From an uncultured Psychrobacter sp. (lineage in GTDB: Bacteria > Pseudomonadota > Gammaproteobacteria > Pseudomonadales > Moraxellaceae): a stretch of 64,000 nt of DNA. The translations under genes and the position numbers were made by a program. The stretch is from assembly GCF_947495825.1 (NCBI RefSeq), contig NZ_CANMAH010000002.1, positions 248,001 through 312,000 of the forward strand, in the 5' to 3' direction. Positions 9,862-19,377 of the stretch are shown here, piece by piece; position 1 is the stretch's first letter; each line of letters begins with the position of its first letter. Below the pieces are notes generated by a model. It made no database searches, had not been told where the DNA came from, and saw only the letters and a program-made list of their open reading frames with translations.

Positions 9862-11049
9862 CTACTTAGTCTCGTTAAACAGTTCACGACCGACCAGCAT
9901 ACGGCGAATCTCACTGGTACCCGCACCGATTTCATACAGCTTAGCATCACGCCAAAAGCGACCTAGCGGATATTCGTTGGTATAGCCATTACCGCCGAAG
10001 ATTTGAATGCCCTCGCCTGCCATCCATGTGGCTTTTTCGGCGCACCACAAGATCACACTGGCGCAGTCTTTGCGCACTTCCCGGCTATGACCTGCGCCGC
10101 GCTGATCGAGCATATCGAGGTTTTTACCGACCGTGTATAAAAAGCTACGTCCCGCTTGCAAGATGGTATACATATCCGCGACTTTGCCTTGGATCAGCTG
10201 AAACTCACCAATCGCTTGCCCAAACTGCTTACGGTCATGGATATAAGGCACGACATTATCCATCACCGCTTGCATGATGCCAATAGGGCCTGCGGCGAGT
10301 ACCGCACGCTCATAATCAAGACCACTCATCAGTACCTTGACGCCATTGCCAACGCCGCCTAAGATATTATCTTTGGGGACTTCGACATTATCAAAGGTCA
10401 TCTCACCGGTATGGCTGCCGCGCATGCCGAGCTTGTCGAGCTTTTGTGCGGTGCCAAAGCCCTTCATGCCTTTTTCAACGATAAATGCAGTCATGCCTTT
10501 GGCGCCCATTTCGGGATTGGTCTTAGCATAAACAACCATTACGTCAGCATCTGGACCATTGGTAATCCACATTTTGCTGCCGTTTAACACATAATGGCCG
10601 TCTTTTTCTTCGGCTTTGAGCTTCATACTGACCACATCTGAGCCAGCGCCCGTTTCACTCATCGCTAAAGCTCCGATGAATTCACCACTGATGAGCTTAG
10701 GCAGATACTTTTGTTTTTGCGCCTCATTACCATTGCGTTTGATTTGGTTGATGCATAGGTTTGAGTGCGCGCCATAGCTGAGTGCTACAGAGGCAGAAGC
10801 GCGGCTGATTTCTTCCATTGCGACCATATGAGCCACGTAGCCCATATCCGAGCCGCCGTACTCTTCAGGAACAGTAATGCCATGCAAACCCAAGTCGCCC
10901 ATTTTTTGCCATAAATCCATTGGGAACTCATCGCTGCTGTCGATTTCGCTTGCGCGCGGGGCGATTTCATTAGCTGCAAACTGCTGCACCACATCACGCA
11001 GTGCGTCGATATCTTCGCCAAGCTGAAAATTCAATCCGGGTAAACTCAT
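9862..11049 (-). CDS. liuA: Isovaleryl-CoA dehydrogenase LiuA
   Basis: FAD enzyme that oxidises isovaleryl-CoA to 3-methylcrotonyl-CoA in leucine breakdown. About 395 residues with the acyl-CoA dehydrogenase layout: [14 protein letters not shown] and [18 protein letters not shown] in the beta domain, [17 protein letters not shown], and [14 protein letters not shown] near the C-terminus. The catalytic base appears as Glu in [12 protein letters not shown] near residue 250, as in isovaleryl-CoA dehydrogenases. The medium-chain-type position near the C-terminus reads [12 protein letters not shown] with no Glu at the usual place, which favours this substrate. ATG 11049 is chosen because AAGGA lies 6 bp upstream; an ATG two codons earlier overlaps that site. 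Last gene of the cluster. Confidence 0.94.
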   Translation of the reverse strand: MSLPGLNFQLGEDIDALRDVVQQFAANEIAPRASEIDSSDEFPMDLWQKMGDLGLHGITVPEEYGGSDMGYVAHMVAMEEISRASASVALSYGAHSNLCINQIKRNGNEAQKQKYLPKLISGEFIGALAMSETGAGSDVVSMKLKAEEKDGHYVLNGSKMWITNGPDADVMVVYAKTNPEMGAKGMTAFIVEKGMKGFGTAQKLDKLGMRGSHTGEMTFDNVEVPKDNILGGVGNGVKVLMSGLDYERAVLAAGPIGIMQAVMDNVVPYIHDRKQFGQAIGEFQLIQGKVADMYTILQAGRSFLYTVGKNLDMLDQRGAGHSREVRKDCASVILWCAEKATWMAGEGIQIFGGNGYTNEYPLGRFWRDAKLYEIGAGTSEIRRMLVGRELFNETK

Positions 11050-11113
11050 AACCATTCCTTGTATTTTGATGTTTTAAATCTTAAAAATTTAGATCCATTT
11101 AAAAAGAGACCAT

Positions 11114-11189
11114 ATAGCTGGTACAAATTTTTATCGCTTGCTGTGCGACTGCGTCACTCCAGAGGCTTCAAAAAATTTATACCAGCTAT
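11114..11189. repeat. Intergenic inverted repeat (ATAGCTGGTA ends)
   Basis: 19-bp arms 11114-11132 and 11171-11189 match at 18 of 19 positions when one is reverse complemented (ATAGCTGGTAyAAATTTTT). The 38-bp centre includes CTTGCTGTGCGACTG. It lies in the liuE-liuA gap. No U run follows, so it is not a classical terminator. It may be a small mobile repeat of a different family from the TATAGTC elements, or an mRNA-stabilising hairpin between two cistrons. Confidence 0.6.
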
Positions 11190-11240
11190 CAATTCATTTA
11201 TTTCTATTCATTTAGCTTATGACTAGCTTTATTTTTTTAG

Positions 11241-12161
11241 TTAAGACTGACGCTTATTAATCAGCGCACGCGCCACGCTTGAGCCATTGCGGCGACCTAA
11301 AAACTCACTGATACGCTCACCTGCCACGACCAATTTATTTAAATCTATGCCAGTACTGATTCCCATACCATGCAGCATATAGACGACATCTTCGGTGGCG
11401 ACATTACCCGTTGCACCTTTGGCATACGGACAGCCACCAAGACCCGCAACCGAGGTATCAAATTCGCTAACGCCCATCTGCAACGCCGCTAAAGTATTAC
11501 TGACGGCTTGACCATAAGTATCATGGAAATGCCCTGAGAGCATAGTGATATCGGCATACTCGAGAGCAGCTTGTAGGGCTCGCTGTACTTTTAGCGGGGT
11601 GCCGACGCCAATCGTATCAGCAATACCAATCTGCTCAGCGCCGATCTCAACCAAACGCTTAGTTACATAAGCGACTTGGCTAGGATCAATCTCGCCTTCA
11701 TAAGGGCAACCGACCGTGCAAGAGATGACGCCGCGCACTTTGATGCCATGCTCTTTTGCCGCAGCAGCAACGGGAGCAAAACGCTCGATGCTTTCATCAA
11801 TACTGCAATTGATGTTTTTTTGACTAAAAGTCTCGCTGGCTGAGCCAAAAATGACGATTTCATCAGGACGATGTGCAATCGCATTATCAAAGCCGCGCAT
11901 ATTTGGCACGAGTACCGAATAAATAACGTCATTATGCCGCGTCTCTGCCAGCGCGGTCATCAGCTCACTGTTGTCGCCCATTTGCGGCACCCACTTTGGC
12001 GAGACAAAACTGGTTGCTTCCAGCTTTTTGACGCCTGCTGCGATTAAATCGTTGATAAGCGTTTGCTTAACCGCCGTCGGTACCGTCATGGCTTCGTTTT
12101 GCAAGCCATCACGTGGGCTGACATCAACGATGGTGACGTGCTCTGGATACGAATGGCTCAT
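11241..12161 (-). CDS. liuE: Hydroxymethylglutaryl-CoA lyase LiuE
   Basis: Cleaves HMG-CoA to acetyl-CoA and acetoacetate, the last step of leucine catabolism. 306 residues, TIM-barrel fold. VDVSPRDGLQNE at residues 13-24 carries the catalytic Arg and metal-binding Asp. GHFHDTYGQA near residue 207 supplies metal-binding histidines. The C-terminal GLGGCPYAKGATGNVATED holds the conserved active-site Cys of the lyase signature. The start has AAAGGA upstream. It lies between liuD and liuA on the same strand; both flanking gaps hold small inverted-repeat elements. Confidence 0.95.
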   Translation of the reverse strand: MSHSYPEHVTIVDVSPRDGLQNEAMTVPTAVKQTLINDLIAAGVKKLEATSFVSPKWVPQMGDNSELMTALAETRHNDVIYSVLVPNMRGFDNAIAHRPDEIVIFGSASETFSQKNINCSIDESIERFAPVAAAAKEHGIKVRGVISCTVGCPYEGEIDPSQVAYVTKRLVEIGAEQIGIADTIGVGTPLKVQRALQAALEYADITMLSGHFHDTYGQAVSNTLAALQMGVSEFDTSVAGLGGCPYAKGATGNVATEDVVYMLHGMGISTGIDLNKLVVAGERISEFLGRRNGSSVARALINKRQS

Positions 12162-12198
12162 GATTATTATCCTTTCACTGTTCTTATATTTCGGTTCT

Positions 12199-12345
12199 TA
12201 TAGTCGAATTCACATAAATCAGATACATGGCTATCAAGTCGCTCAATGAAAAGTTGTTTTTCTTGCGTGCTGTGCCTACGCCGACAGATGCTACGAAAAA
12301 CAACTTTTCATCTCACTGTATCGTTTTTATATCGAATTGACTATA
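12199..12345. repeat. MITE-like element with nested perfect inverted repeat
   Basis: A 147-bp element in the liuD-liuE gap with two layers. The outer ends TATAGTCGAATTC (from 12199) and CGAATTGACTATA (to 12345) are imperfect inverted repeats that extend inwards to GATACA...TGTATC. Inside, a perfect 17-bp inverted repeat (12246-12262 with 12295-12311, ATGAAAAGTTGTTTTTC) surrounds a 32-bp core with GTGCTGTGCCTACGCCGAC. The ends are shared with the elements at 8906 and 57107. If transcribed, the inner repeat would form a long hairpin within the liu mRNA. Confidence 0.7.
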
Positions 12346-12370
12346 TATTCCACTTCTTATACTTCAGCGC

Positions 12371-14476
12371 TTAAGCGCCGCTAGCTTCTGTATCAATACG
12401 CAGCAGCTCATCACCATCGGCCACCGAATCTCCCGCTGCAAATAACAACTCTCCCACCACGCCATCGGTGGGTGCAGTAATGGTGTGCTCGATTTTCATC
12501 GCTTCGATCACGGCGAGTGGCTCGCCTTTTTTTACACTATCGCCGACAGCCACCTTAAAAGCAACGACCTGCCCTGGCATCGGTGATTTTAAGCTACCGA
12601 CTGCCGCAGACTCTTCGCCTACATGCGCCATCACATCGACAAGTGTAATTTCATCACGGCCACGATCGGTGAACACATAGACGGTTTCATTGTTCACCCA
12701 GCTCTGCGCATTGATACGTGCGCCATCGAGCCATAATGTATGATGGTGCGCGTCATCGCTGGCGTAGCTGACCTCACCTTCATATACCGCTTCGGTTGGC
12801 GCAGCGACATTGGCATTGGCATTTTCGTCAGCGTTAGCGATTTCTTTTTCGATCACTAGTGTAAAGCTGCTCAGATTATCTGTGCCTTTTTTGCTACCCG
12901 TGACAGTGGCGTTGTGCCAATGACTAATACGAGCGCTATAAGATTGCTCATCATAAACCAAGCTAAACGAGCGTGTATAATCGTTATAAGCACGGAATCC
13001 TATCGGCTTACTAAACGGATCGGCGTCTTGCGCCATGCCTTCACTAGCCAGCTGCTGGGCGATAGCAGTCACAACCAGCGTCGATAAATCAAGTGGATGC
13101 TGATCAAATAACTCGTCCGCCTCGCGATCGATAAGCGCCGTATCGAGATTGGCTTGACTAAACGACTCTGTATTCAAGATATAACGCAAAAACGCCACGT
13201 TATTTGGCAAGCCCACGATGCGCGTTTGTGCCAATGCGCGATCGAGTTTGGCCAATGCCTGCTCGCGAGTCGGCGCATGCACGATAAGCTTGGCAATCAT
13301 AGAGTCATAAAACGGGCTAATCACATCGCCTTCGCGTACCCCATCGTCGATACGTACATCGGCAACATCAAAGGTGCTGTGTTCAGGCTTTTGATACGTA
13401 AAGAGTGTACCCGTCGCTGGCAAAAAATCATTGTCAGGATTTTCCGCGCAAATACGCGCCTCAATCGCATGACCATTAATCGCCAAATCATCTTGCGACT
13501 TTGGCAATGGCTGACCAGAGGCGACCAAGAGCTGCCACTCGACCAAATCGACACCAGTAATGGCTTCACTGACTGGGTGCTCAACTTGTAGGCGGGTATT
13601 CATCTCCATAAAATAAAAGCTCATCGTGCCTTCGCGCTGTTCAACGATGAACTCAACCGTCCCTGCACCGACATAGCTGACCGCACGCGCCGCCTCAATC
13701 GCCGCTGTCCCCATCGCTTCACGCATCGCTGCATCGACGCCTGGCGCTGGCGCTTCTTCTAGCACTTTTTGATGACGACGCTGCACCGAGCAATCACGCT
13801 CAAACAGATGCACATAGTTGCCATGCGTATCACCAAATACTTGGATTTCGATATGGCGTGGTTTTAGGGCGTACTTTTCAATCAACACTTGATCATTACC
13901 AAAACTGGTAATGGCTTCGCGACGACAAGAGTCTAGCATTTCGATAAAATCGCTGCTTTGCTCAACGATACGCATGCCTTTACCGCCGCCACCGGCACTG
14001 GCTTTAATCAACACAGGATAGCCAATCGCGTCGGCCTTCGCTTTTAAAAACTCGGCATCTTGATTGTCGCCATGATAACCCGGTATCAGCGGCACGCCAG
14101 CCGCTTCCATCAAACGCTTGGACTCAGACTTGCCACCCATCGCGCGAATAGCATCAGCGGATGGACCGATAAACACCAGCCCCGCATCCTGACAAGCCTG
14201 AGCAAAGTCGGCGTTTTCACTTAAAAAGCCATAGCCTGGATGGATCGCTTGCGCGCCCACATCGCGAGCAATCGCAATGATCGCATCGCCTTTTAGATAG
14301 CTGTCTTTCGGCGATGAGCCACCCAAATAAACGGCTTCATCACAGACGGCGACATGTTTGGCGCCGCGGTCGGCATCAGAATAAACAGCGACGGTACGGA
14401 CGCCTAAGCGCTTGGCAGTCGCGGCCACACGGCAGGCAATTTCACCACGGTTGGCGATTAAAATTTTAGAAAACAT
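12371..14476 (-). CDS. liuD: 3-Methylcrotonyl-CoA carboxylase, biotin-containing alpha subunit LiuD
   Basis: ATP-dependent biotin carboxylase plus biotin carrier that, with LiuB, carboxylates 3-methylcrotonyl-CoA to 3-methylglutaconyl-CoA. 701 residues. The biotin carboxylase domain at about 1-445 begins FSKILIANRGEIACRV. It has the glycine-rich ATP loop KASAGGGGKGMRIV, ERDCSVQRRHQKVLEEAP, and FYFMEMNTRLQVEHPVSE with the catalytic EMNTRLQVEH. The C-terminal biotinyl domain ends with EAMKIEH, in which Lys661 is the expected biotin site. ATG 14476 has AGGGAT upstream. The order liuB-liuC-liuD and LiuB's family favour methylcrotonyl-CoA over propionyl- or geranyl-CoA. Confidence 0.94.
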   Translation of the reverse strand: MFSKILIANRGEIACRVAATAKRLGVRTVAVYSDADRGAKHVAVCDEAVYLGGSSPKDSYLKGDAIIAIARDVGAQAIHPGYGFLSENADFAQACQDAGLVFIGPSADAIRAMGGKSESKRLMEAAGVPLIPGYHGDNQDAEFLKAKADAIGYPVLIKASAGGGGKGMRIVEQSSDFIEMLDSCRREAITSFGNDQVLIEKYALKPRHIEIQVFGDTHGNYVHLFERDCSVQRRHQKVLEEAPAPGVDAAMREAMGTAAIEAARAVSYVGAGTVEFIVEQREGTMSFYFMEMNTRLQVEHPVSEAITGVDLVEWQLLVASGQPLPKSQDDLAINGHAIEARICAENPDNDFLPATGTLFTYQKPEHSTFDVADVRIDDGVREGDVISPFYDSMIAKLIVHAPTREQALAKLDRALAQTRIVGLPNNVAFLRYILNTESFSQANLDTALIDREADELFDQHPLDLSTLVVTAIAQQLASEGMAQDADPFSKPIGFRAYNDYTRSFSLVYDEQSYSARISHWHNATVTGSKKGTDNLSSFTLVIEKEIANADENANANVAAPTEAVYEGEVSYASDDAHHHTLWLDGARINAQSWVNNETVYVFTDRGRDEITLVDVMAHVGEESAAVGSLKSPMPGQVVAFKVAVGDSVKKGEPLAVIEAMKIEHTITAPTDGVVGELLFAAGDSVADGDELLRIDTEASGA

Positions 14477-14532
14477 AACTATCCCTGTGTCTTGTCGTTT
14501 TTATTTGTCGGCTTGGCTATCGTTTTTTGTCG

Positions 14533-15327
14533 CTAGTCTGCCGTCAACCAATCAGGCTTACGTTTTTGCAAAAACGCTTGCACGCCTTCCTTACCTTGTG
14601 TGGATGAGCGAATATCAGCGATGCCTTTTACCGTATCGGCGATCAGATCGTCGCTAATGGGCGCGCCTGCAATATCATGCAACAGCTGCTTGCAGGTTTT
14701 TACCGCATCGGGGCTGTTTTTGACCATCTTGGCACAAAACGTTGCCACCGCATCGTCGAGCGCTTCCTCACTGACGCGCTCATGGATAAAGCCTAATTGA
14801 CGCGCTTTTTTGGCATCAAATACTTCTGCACTTAAAAAGTAGCGATGCGACGCTCTAGCCCCTAATGCTCTTACGACATACGGACTAATGGTGGCAGGCG
14901 CTAAGCCCAGACGGACTTCACTGAGACAGAAATTGGCAATCTTCACCGCGATGGCCACATCACAGACGGCGACCAAACCCATGCCACCTGCATAGACATC
15001 GCCTTGGATAGCGGCAACTGTTGGTTTTGGGCACTCATAAATAGTTTTGAGCATTTGCGCGAGTTTATCGGCGTCGGCTAGATTTTCTTCATAGCTATAA
15101 TCCGCCATGGCGCGCATCCAGTTTAGATCGGCGCCCGCACAGAACGCTTTCCCAGCCGCCGCTAGCACAATGACTCGCACATTATCATCAGTGCCAAGCG
15201 TGGTAAAAACCTCTGTCAGCTCAGCGATCATTTCATCGTTAAAGGCATTACGTATCTCAGGGCGGTTTAGCGTCACCGTCGCCACGTGCTGTTCGATATC
15301 AACCAATAGGCTTTTATAATTATTCAT
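14533..15327 (-). CDS. liuC: Methylglutaconyl-CoA hydratase LiuC
   Basis: Crotonase-family enzyme that hydrates 3-methylglutaconyl-CoA to HMG-CoA. 264 residues. Oxyanion-hole segments are AGKAFCAGADLNWMRAM near residue 60 and GDVYAGGMGLVAVCDVAIA near 107. The typical ATISPYVVRALG and the hydrophobic ARQLGFIHERV region follow. Family enzymes have varied substrates, so the specific step is inferred from its position between liuB and liuD. The gap to liuD is 56 bp, which supports cotranscription. Confidence 0.91.
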   Translation of the reverse strand: MNNYKSLLVDIEQHVATVTLNRPEIRNAFNDEMIAELTEVFTTLGTDDNVRVIVLAAAGKAFCAGADLNWMRAMADYSYEENLADADKLAQMLKTIYECPKPTVAAIQGDVYAGGMGLVAVCDVAIAVKIANFCLSEVRLGLAPATISPYVVRALGARASHRYFLSAEVFDAKKARQLGFIHERVSEEALDDAVATFCAKMVKNSPDAVKTCKQLLHDIAGAPISDDLIADTVKGIADIRSSTQGKEGVQAFLQKRKPDWLTAD

Positions 15328-15463
15328 ATAGGGTTATCTCAATATTTTGTGGTAACTTTTGCATGTCTTTTTTTACGGATAATTTTGCGTAATGTTCTCT
15401 GCCTTAGTAACCCAATTTTTATTTTAAACCAACGCACTCTTTCATCGAAAATATAGTACCAAT

Positions 15464-17074
15464 CTACATCCTAAAGACCCCGTAAGTAGTCTCTTCAATC
15501 GGTGCGTTATAGGCAGCGCTTAGCCCTAATGCTAGCACGCTACGCGTATCGGCAGGATCAATCACCCCATCGTCCCATAGACGCGCGGTAGCATAATACG
15601 GATGACCTTGCTCTTCATACATGTCGAGAATCGGCGCTTTAAAGGCCGCTTCGTCCTCGCTACTCCATTCTTCGCCTTTACGCTCGAAGTTGTCACGCTT
15701 AACAGTGGCCAAGACCGATGCCGCTTGCTCACCACCCATCACCGAGATACGCGCATTTGGCCACATCCATAAGAAGCGCGGACTATAAGCACGGCCACAC
15801 ATACCGTAGTTACCTGCACCGAACGAGCCACCGACGATGACGGTAAACTTCGGTACTTTGGCATTAGCCACCGCCATGACCATCTTAGCACCATGACGCG
15901 CGATGCCTTCGTTTTCGTATTTACGGCCAACCATAAAGCCAGTGATGTTTTGCAGGAATACCAGCGGGATTTTACGTTTGCAGCACAGCTCGATAAAGTG
16001 CGTGCCTTTTTGTGCCGACTCGCTGAACAAGATGCCATTGTTGGCGATAATGCCGACTGGCATGCCCTCGATATGGGCAAAGCCGCAGACCAGCGTGGTG
16101 CCAAAGCGCGCTTTAAACTCATCAAACTCGCTGTCATCGACGATGCGAGCGATAATTTCCTTAATATCAAAGGGTTTGCGCTTATCGGTCGGAATGATGC
16201 CGTATAATTCTTTGGCATCGTAGCGCGGTGGTCGCGGCTTGATTTGATTGGGGATTTGCTTGGCTGGACGGTTAAGGTGACTGACGATATCACGCGCAAT
16301 CGATAACGCATGCGTATCGCTCTGTGCCAAATGATCGACCACCCCAGACAGACGGGTATGCACATCACCGCCACCCAAATCCTCGGCGCTGACTTCCTCA
16401 CCTGTCGCCGCTTTTACTAGTGGCGGCCCACCCAAAAAGATGGTGCCTTGCTCTTTGACGATGATAGACTCATCACTCATCGCCGGCACATACGCACCGC
16501 CCGCCGTACAGCTGCCCATAACCACAGCAATTTGCGGGATACCCGCCGCACTCATATTGGCTTGATTAAAAAAGATACGGCCGAAATGCTCTTTATCAGG
16601 GAACACATCATCTTGGTTGGGCAAATTTGCGCCGCCTGAGTCCACCAAATACACGCAAGGCAAATTGTTTTCTTGTGCGATTTCTTGCGCGCGCAAGTGC
16701 TTTTTGACCGTCATGGGATAATAGGTGCCGCCTTTTACCGTAGCATCATTACAGACGATCATACACTCAGTGCCATTGATACGGCCGATACCGGCAATCA
16801 CGCCCGCGGCGGGTATCTCTTCGCCATACATGTCGTGCGCGGCCATCGGAGCGACCTCTAAAAATGGGGTGCCGACATCCAGCAAACGCTCGACTCGCTC
16901 ACGCGGCAGCAGCTTACCACGTGCTAAATGCTTGGCGCGCGCCCGCTCTGAGCCACCCTGAGCGACTTTACGTAGGTGTACATATAAGTCGTCGACGATT
17001 TCTTGCATGGCGGCACTGTTTTGCTGAAAGTCACTGGCGTTTGGACTCAGTTTACTGGTTATGATAGTGCTCAT
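15464..17074 (-). CDS. liuB: 3-Methylcrotonyl-CoA carboxylase, carboxyltransferase beta subunit LiuB
   Basis: Transfers the carboxyl group from biotin on LiuD to 3-methylcrotonyl-CoA. About 536 residues from the ATG at 17074, which is preceded by AAAGGGA; a TTG 16 codons upstream is open but less likely. Two crotonase-like halves are visible: N-terminal [35 protein letters not shown] and [16 protein letters not shown], then C-terminal [33 protein letters not shown] and [12 protein letters not shown]. These are characteristic of MccB-type rather than PccB-type carboxyltransferases. Confidence 0.94.
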   Translation of the reverse strand: MSTIITSKLSPNASDFQQNSAAMQEIVDDLYVHLRKVAQGGSERARAKHLARGKLLPRERVERLLDVGTPFLEVAPMAAHDMYGEEIPAAGVIAGIGRINGTECMIVCNDATVKGGTYYPMTVKKHLRAQEIAQENNLPCVYLVDSGGANLPNQDDVFPDKEHFGRIFFNQANMSAAGIPQIAVVMGSCTAGGAYVPAMSDESIIVKEQGTIFLGGPPLVKAATGEEVSAEDLGGGDVHTRLSGVVDHLAQSDTHALSIARDIVSHLNRPAKQIPNQIKPRPPRYDAKELYGIIPTDKRKPFDIKEIIARIVDDSEFDEFKARFGTTLVCGFAHIEGMPVGIIANNGILFSESAQKGTHFIELCCKRKIPLVFLQNITGFMVGRKYENEGIARHGAKMVMAVANAKVPKFTVIVGGSFGAGNYGMCGRAYSPRFLWMWPNARISVMGGEQAASVLATVKRDNFERKGEEWSSEDEAAFKAPILDMYEEQGHPYYATARLWDDGVIDPADTRSVLALGLSAAYNAPIEETTYGVFRM

Positions 17075-17222
17075 GATATCCCTTTTCTTTGCTGCGTAGA
17101 TGCAAGTAGCCTTTTTATGCAAATTATTTTAACTGCTGGTTACTTCAAGCATTACTCACATGATTAATCTTTATTGTTTTAGACTCAAATGTTTCAGGCT
17201 TAGATATTTCAGTTAAACAAGT

Positions 17223-18980
17223 TTACTCTAAGCTTAGCTCATCTTTCATCATCTCAACGATTTTATACTTTTGAATTTTGCCCGTAATGGTCATTGGGTA
17301 CTCTTCGACGAAACGATAGTAAGTAGGTATTTTATAGTGGGCAATATTATTACGACAAAATTCTTTAACCTCTTCTTCGGTTAAGCAATCAGGCTCTTTA
17401 GGAATAATCCAAGCCGCTAGTACTTCACCATACTTAGCATCAGGTATGCCAACGATTTGTACATCGCGAATCTTGGGATGGCGATACAGATAGTTTTCAA
17501 TCTCTACTGGGTAGATATTCTCGCCACCGCGAATGACCATATCTTTGCTACGTCCGACCACTTTGACATACCCATCTTCATCCATAGTGGCCAAATCCCC
17601 AGTATGCATCCAATTGTCTTGAATGGACGCGCGTGTCTTGAAGCGGTCACCCCAATATCCCTTCATCACCGAATAGCCGCGCGTGAGTAGCTCGCCTTTT
17701 TCTCCTAGTGGGACAGTCTCGCCCGTCTCTGTATCGATAATTTTGACTTCAAGCGCTGGCTGCACCAATCCGACAGTAGAAACCTGCTTTTCAAGCGGTG
17801 TGTGCTTGTTAGTCTGACAAGATACTGGACTGGTCTCGGTCATGCCATAGGCAATGGTAACCTCACTCATATGCATCTTATCAATGACGCGGCGCATGAC
17901 TTCAATCGGACAGCTAGAGCCTGCCATAATACCAGTACGCAGTGTAGATAAATCGTATTGATCAAAGTCTGGATGATCAAGCATCGCGATAAACATCGTT
18001 GGCACCCCATGCAAACCAGTACATTTTTCTTCTTCGACCGCTTGCAGGACACTTAATGGCTCAAAACCATCGTTGGGATAGACGATACAACCGCCATGCG
18101 TCAAAATGGCCAAATTGCCGAGCACCATACCAAAACAGTGATAAAGCGGCACAGGAATACACAAGATATCTTCTTCAGTGAGATTCATCGCCTCACCGAT
18201 AAAGTAGCCGTTGTTTAAGATATTACGGTGGGTTAAGGTCGCACCTTTTGGTGTGCCAGTCGTACCACTGGTAAATTGGACATTGATAGCGTCAGTATTT
18301 TTGAGCTGTGCTTGGCGTTCGGCAACGCGTGGATCGTTCGGGTCACCCTCGCTTATCCAGTCAGAAAACTTTTGCATATAACTAAAAGTTTCATCATTCC
18401 CTGGCTCATCGATCCAAATGATACGCTCAATCGTCGGTATTTCGACCAAATCCAGCTGATTGTAAGTTTTATGATAAATCTCCGGACACAGCTCTCGCAC
18501 CATTTGCGTATAATCACTGGTCTTGAAGTGGCGCATGAGCACCAATGCCGAGCAGCCAAGTTTATTCAAGGCATACTGCAACTCAAAGGTACGATAGGCA
18601 GGATTGATATTGACGAGGATAACGCCGACTTTAGCGGTCGCTAATTGCATGAGTAACCACTCGCTATTGTTATGAGACCAAATACCGACGCGATCGCCAA
18701 TCTCAAGCCCCATCTCAATAATGGCACTTGCCAACTGATTGACCTTTTGTTGCAGCTGCTTATAAGTCCAGCGAATGTTTTGATGACGAGAGACTAGCGC
18801 CATGCGCTCTGGATATTTATGGACAATAGCGTCAAAGAAATCACCGATGGTCGCTTCAATGAGCGGCACATCGGGGCCTTTGTCATAGCTTTCACTGAGC
18901 GGCGCGTTGGCAGATTTTGCGCCCATATTGACACTAGGAATGTTAGCTAAGATAGTATCGAAATCAATATTTTGAGTCAT
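17223..18980 (-). CDS. AMP-forming acyl-CoA ligase, paralogue 1
   Basis: Activates a carboxylic acid to its CoA thioester through an acyl-adenylate. 585 residues with all ANL-family motifs: P-loop [18 protein letters not shown] near residue 240, [11 protein letters not shown] near 385, [22 protein letters not shown] and the hinge plus [12 protein letters not shown]. The C-terminal catalytic lysine lies in [11 protein letters not shown]. It resembles medium-chain/ACSF2-type ligases. Its place at the head of the liu genes suggests isovalerate or other branched short-chain acids, but the substrate is not visible. It is closely similar along its length to the next gene, so this is a tandem duplication. 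AAAGGACTCGTT precedes both ATGs. Confidence 0.88.
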   Translation of the reverse strand: MTQNIDFDTILANIPSVNMGAKSANAPLSESYDKGPDVPLIEATIGDFFDAIVHKYPERMALVSRHQNIRWTYKQLQQKVNQLASAIIEMGLEIGDRVGIWSHNNSEWLLMQLATAKVGVILVNINPAYRTFELQYALNKLGCSALVLMRHFKTSDYTQMVRELCPEIYHKTYNQLDLVEIPTIERIIWIDEPGNDETFSYMQKFSDWISEGDPNDPRVAERQAQLKNTDAINVQFTSGTTGTPKGATLTHRNILNNGYFIGEAMNLTEEDILCIPVPLYHCFGMVLGNLAILTHGGCIVYPNDGFEPLSVLQAVEEEKCTGLHGVPTMFIAMLDHPDFDQYDLSTLRTGIMAGSSCPIEVMRRVIDKMHMSEVTIAYGMTETSPVSCQTNKHTPLEKQVSTVGLVQPALEVKIIDTETGETVPLGEKGELLTRGYSVMKGYWGDRFKTRASIQDNWMHTGDLATMDEDGYVKVVGRSKDMVIRGGENIYPVEIENYLYRHPKIRDVQIVGIPDAKYGEVLAAWIIPKEPDCLTEEEVKEFCRNNIAHYKIPTYYRFVEEYPMTITGKIQKYKIVEMMKDELSLE

Positions 18981-19109
18981 AACGAGTCCTTTCGTTTTAC
19001 TTTTTTATTCTATATAAAACCAGCATATAAGCTGATCTTTCATCCTTGAATATATATCATATATTATTATCTACTATACCGCTTCAAATGAAAGACTGTC
19101 AATGATAGC

Positions 19110-19124
19110 GATACAATATGTATC
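19110..19124. promoter_or_regulatory. Palindromic operator candidate upstream of acyl-CoA ligase 1
   Basis: GATACAATATGTATC, an inverted repeat GATAC-N5-GTATC, lies about 130 bp upstream of the ligase 1 start. It sits within a longer block (AAAGACTGTCAATGATAGCGATACA...) that is also found, with changes, upstream of the paralogue at about 21290-21330. Conservation of a palindrome through duplication suggests a regulator site. No regulator gene is adjacent. A second inverted repeat, ATGATTTAA...TTAAATCAT (19184-19211), lies further upstream. Confidence 0.45.
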
Positions 19125-19212
19125 ATTTAAAAAGAAAACATAAAATAAATGAATGATTTCTTATTAAACGACGTGTCTTTTGTATGATTTAAATTATATG
19201 GCTTAAATCATA

Positions 19213-19251
19213 AAAGTCAGCTTTATACCATAGTGGTTTAAAACTGACTTT
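19213..19251 (-). terminator. Hairpin downstream of acyl-CoA ligase 2
   Basis: AAAGTCAG (19213-19220) pairs with CTGACTTT (19244-19251), with ACCA/TGGT pairing inside. It lies after the stop of ligase 2 when read on the minus strand. The U run after it is short, so termination may be partial and read-through into ligase 1 is possible. Confidence 0.4.
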
Positions 19252-19377
19252 ATCAGTGTTTAACACTTCTGTCTTTATATCTTTAGCATTCAGTTGTAAG
19301 TCTTTATAATAATAACGCTTACAAATTAGTGCTTATAAATGAATCATTTATATTTGTTGGCGTCTATCTACTACAGC

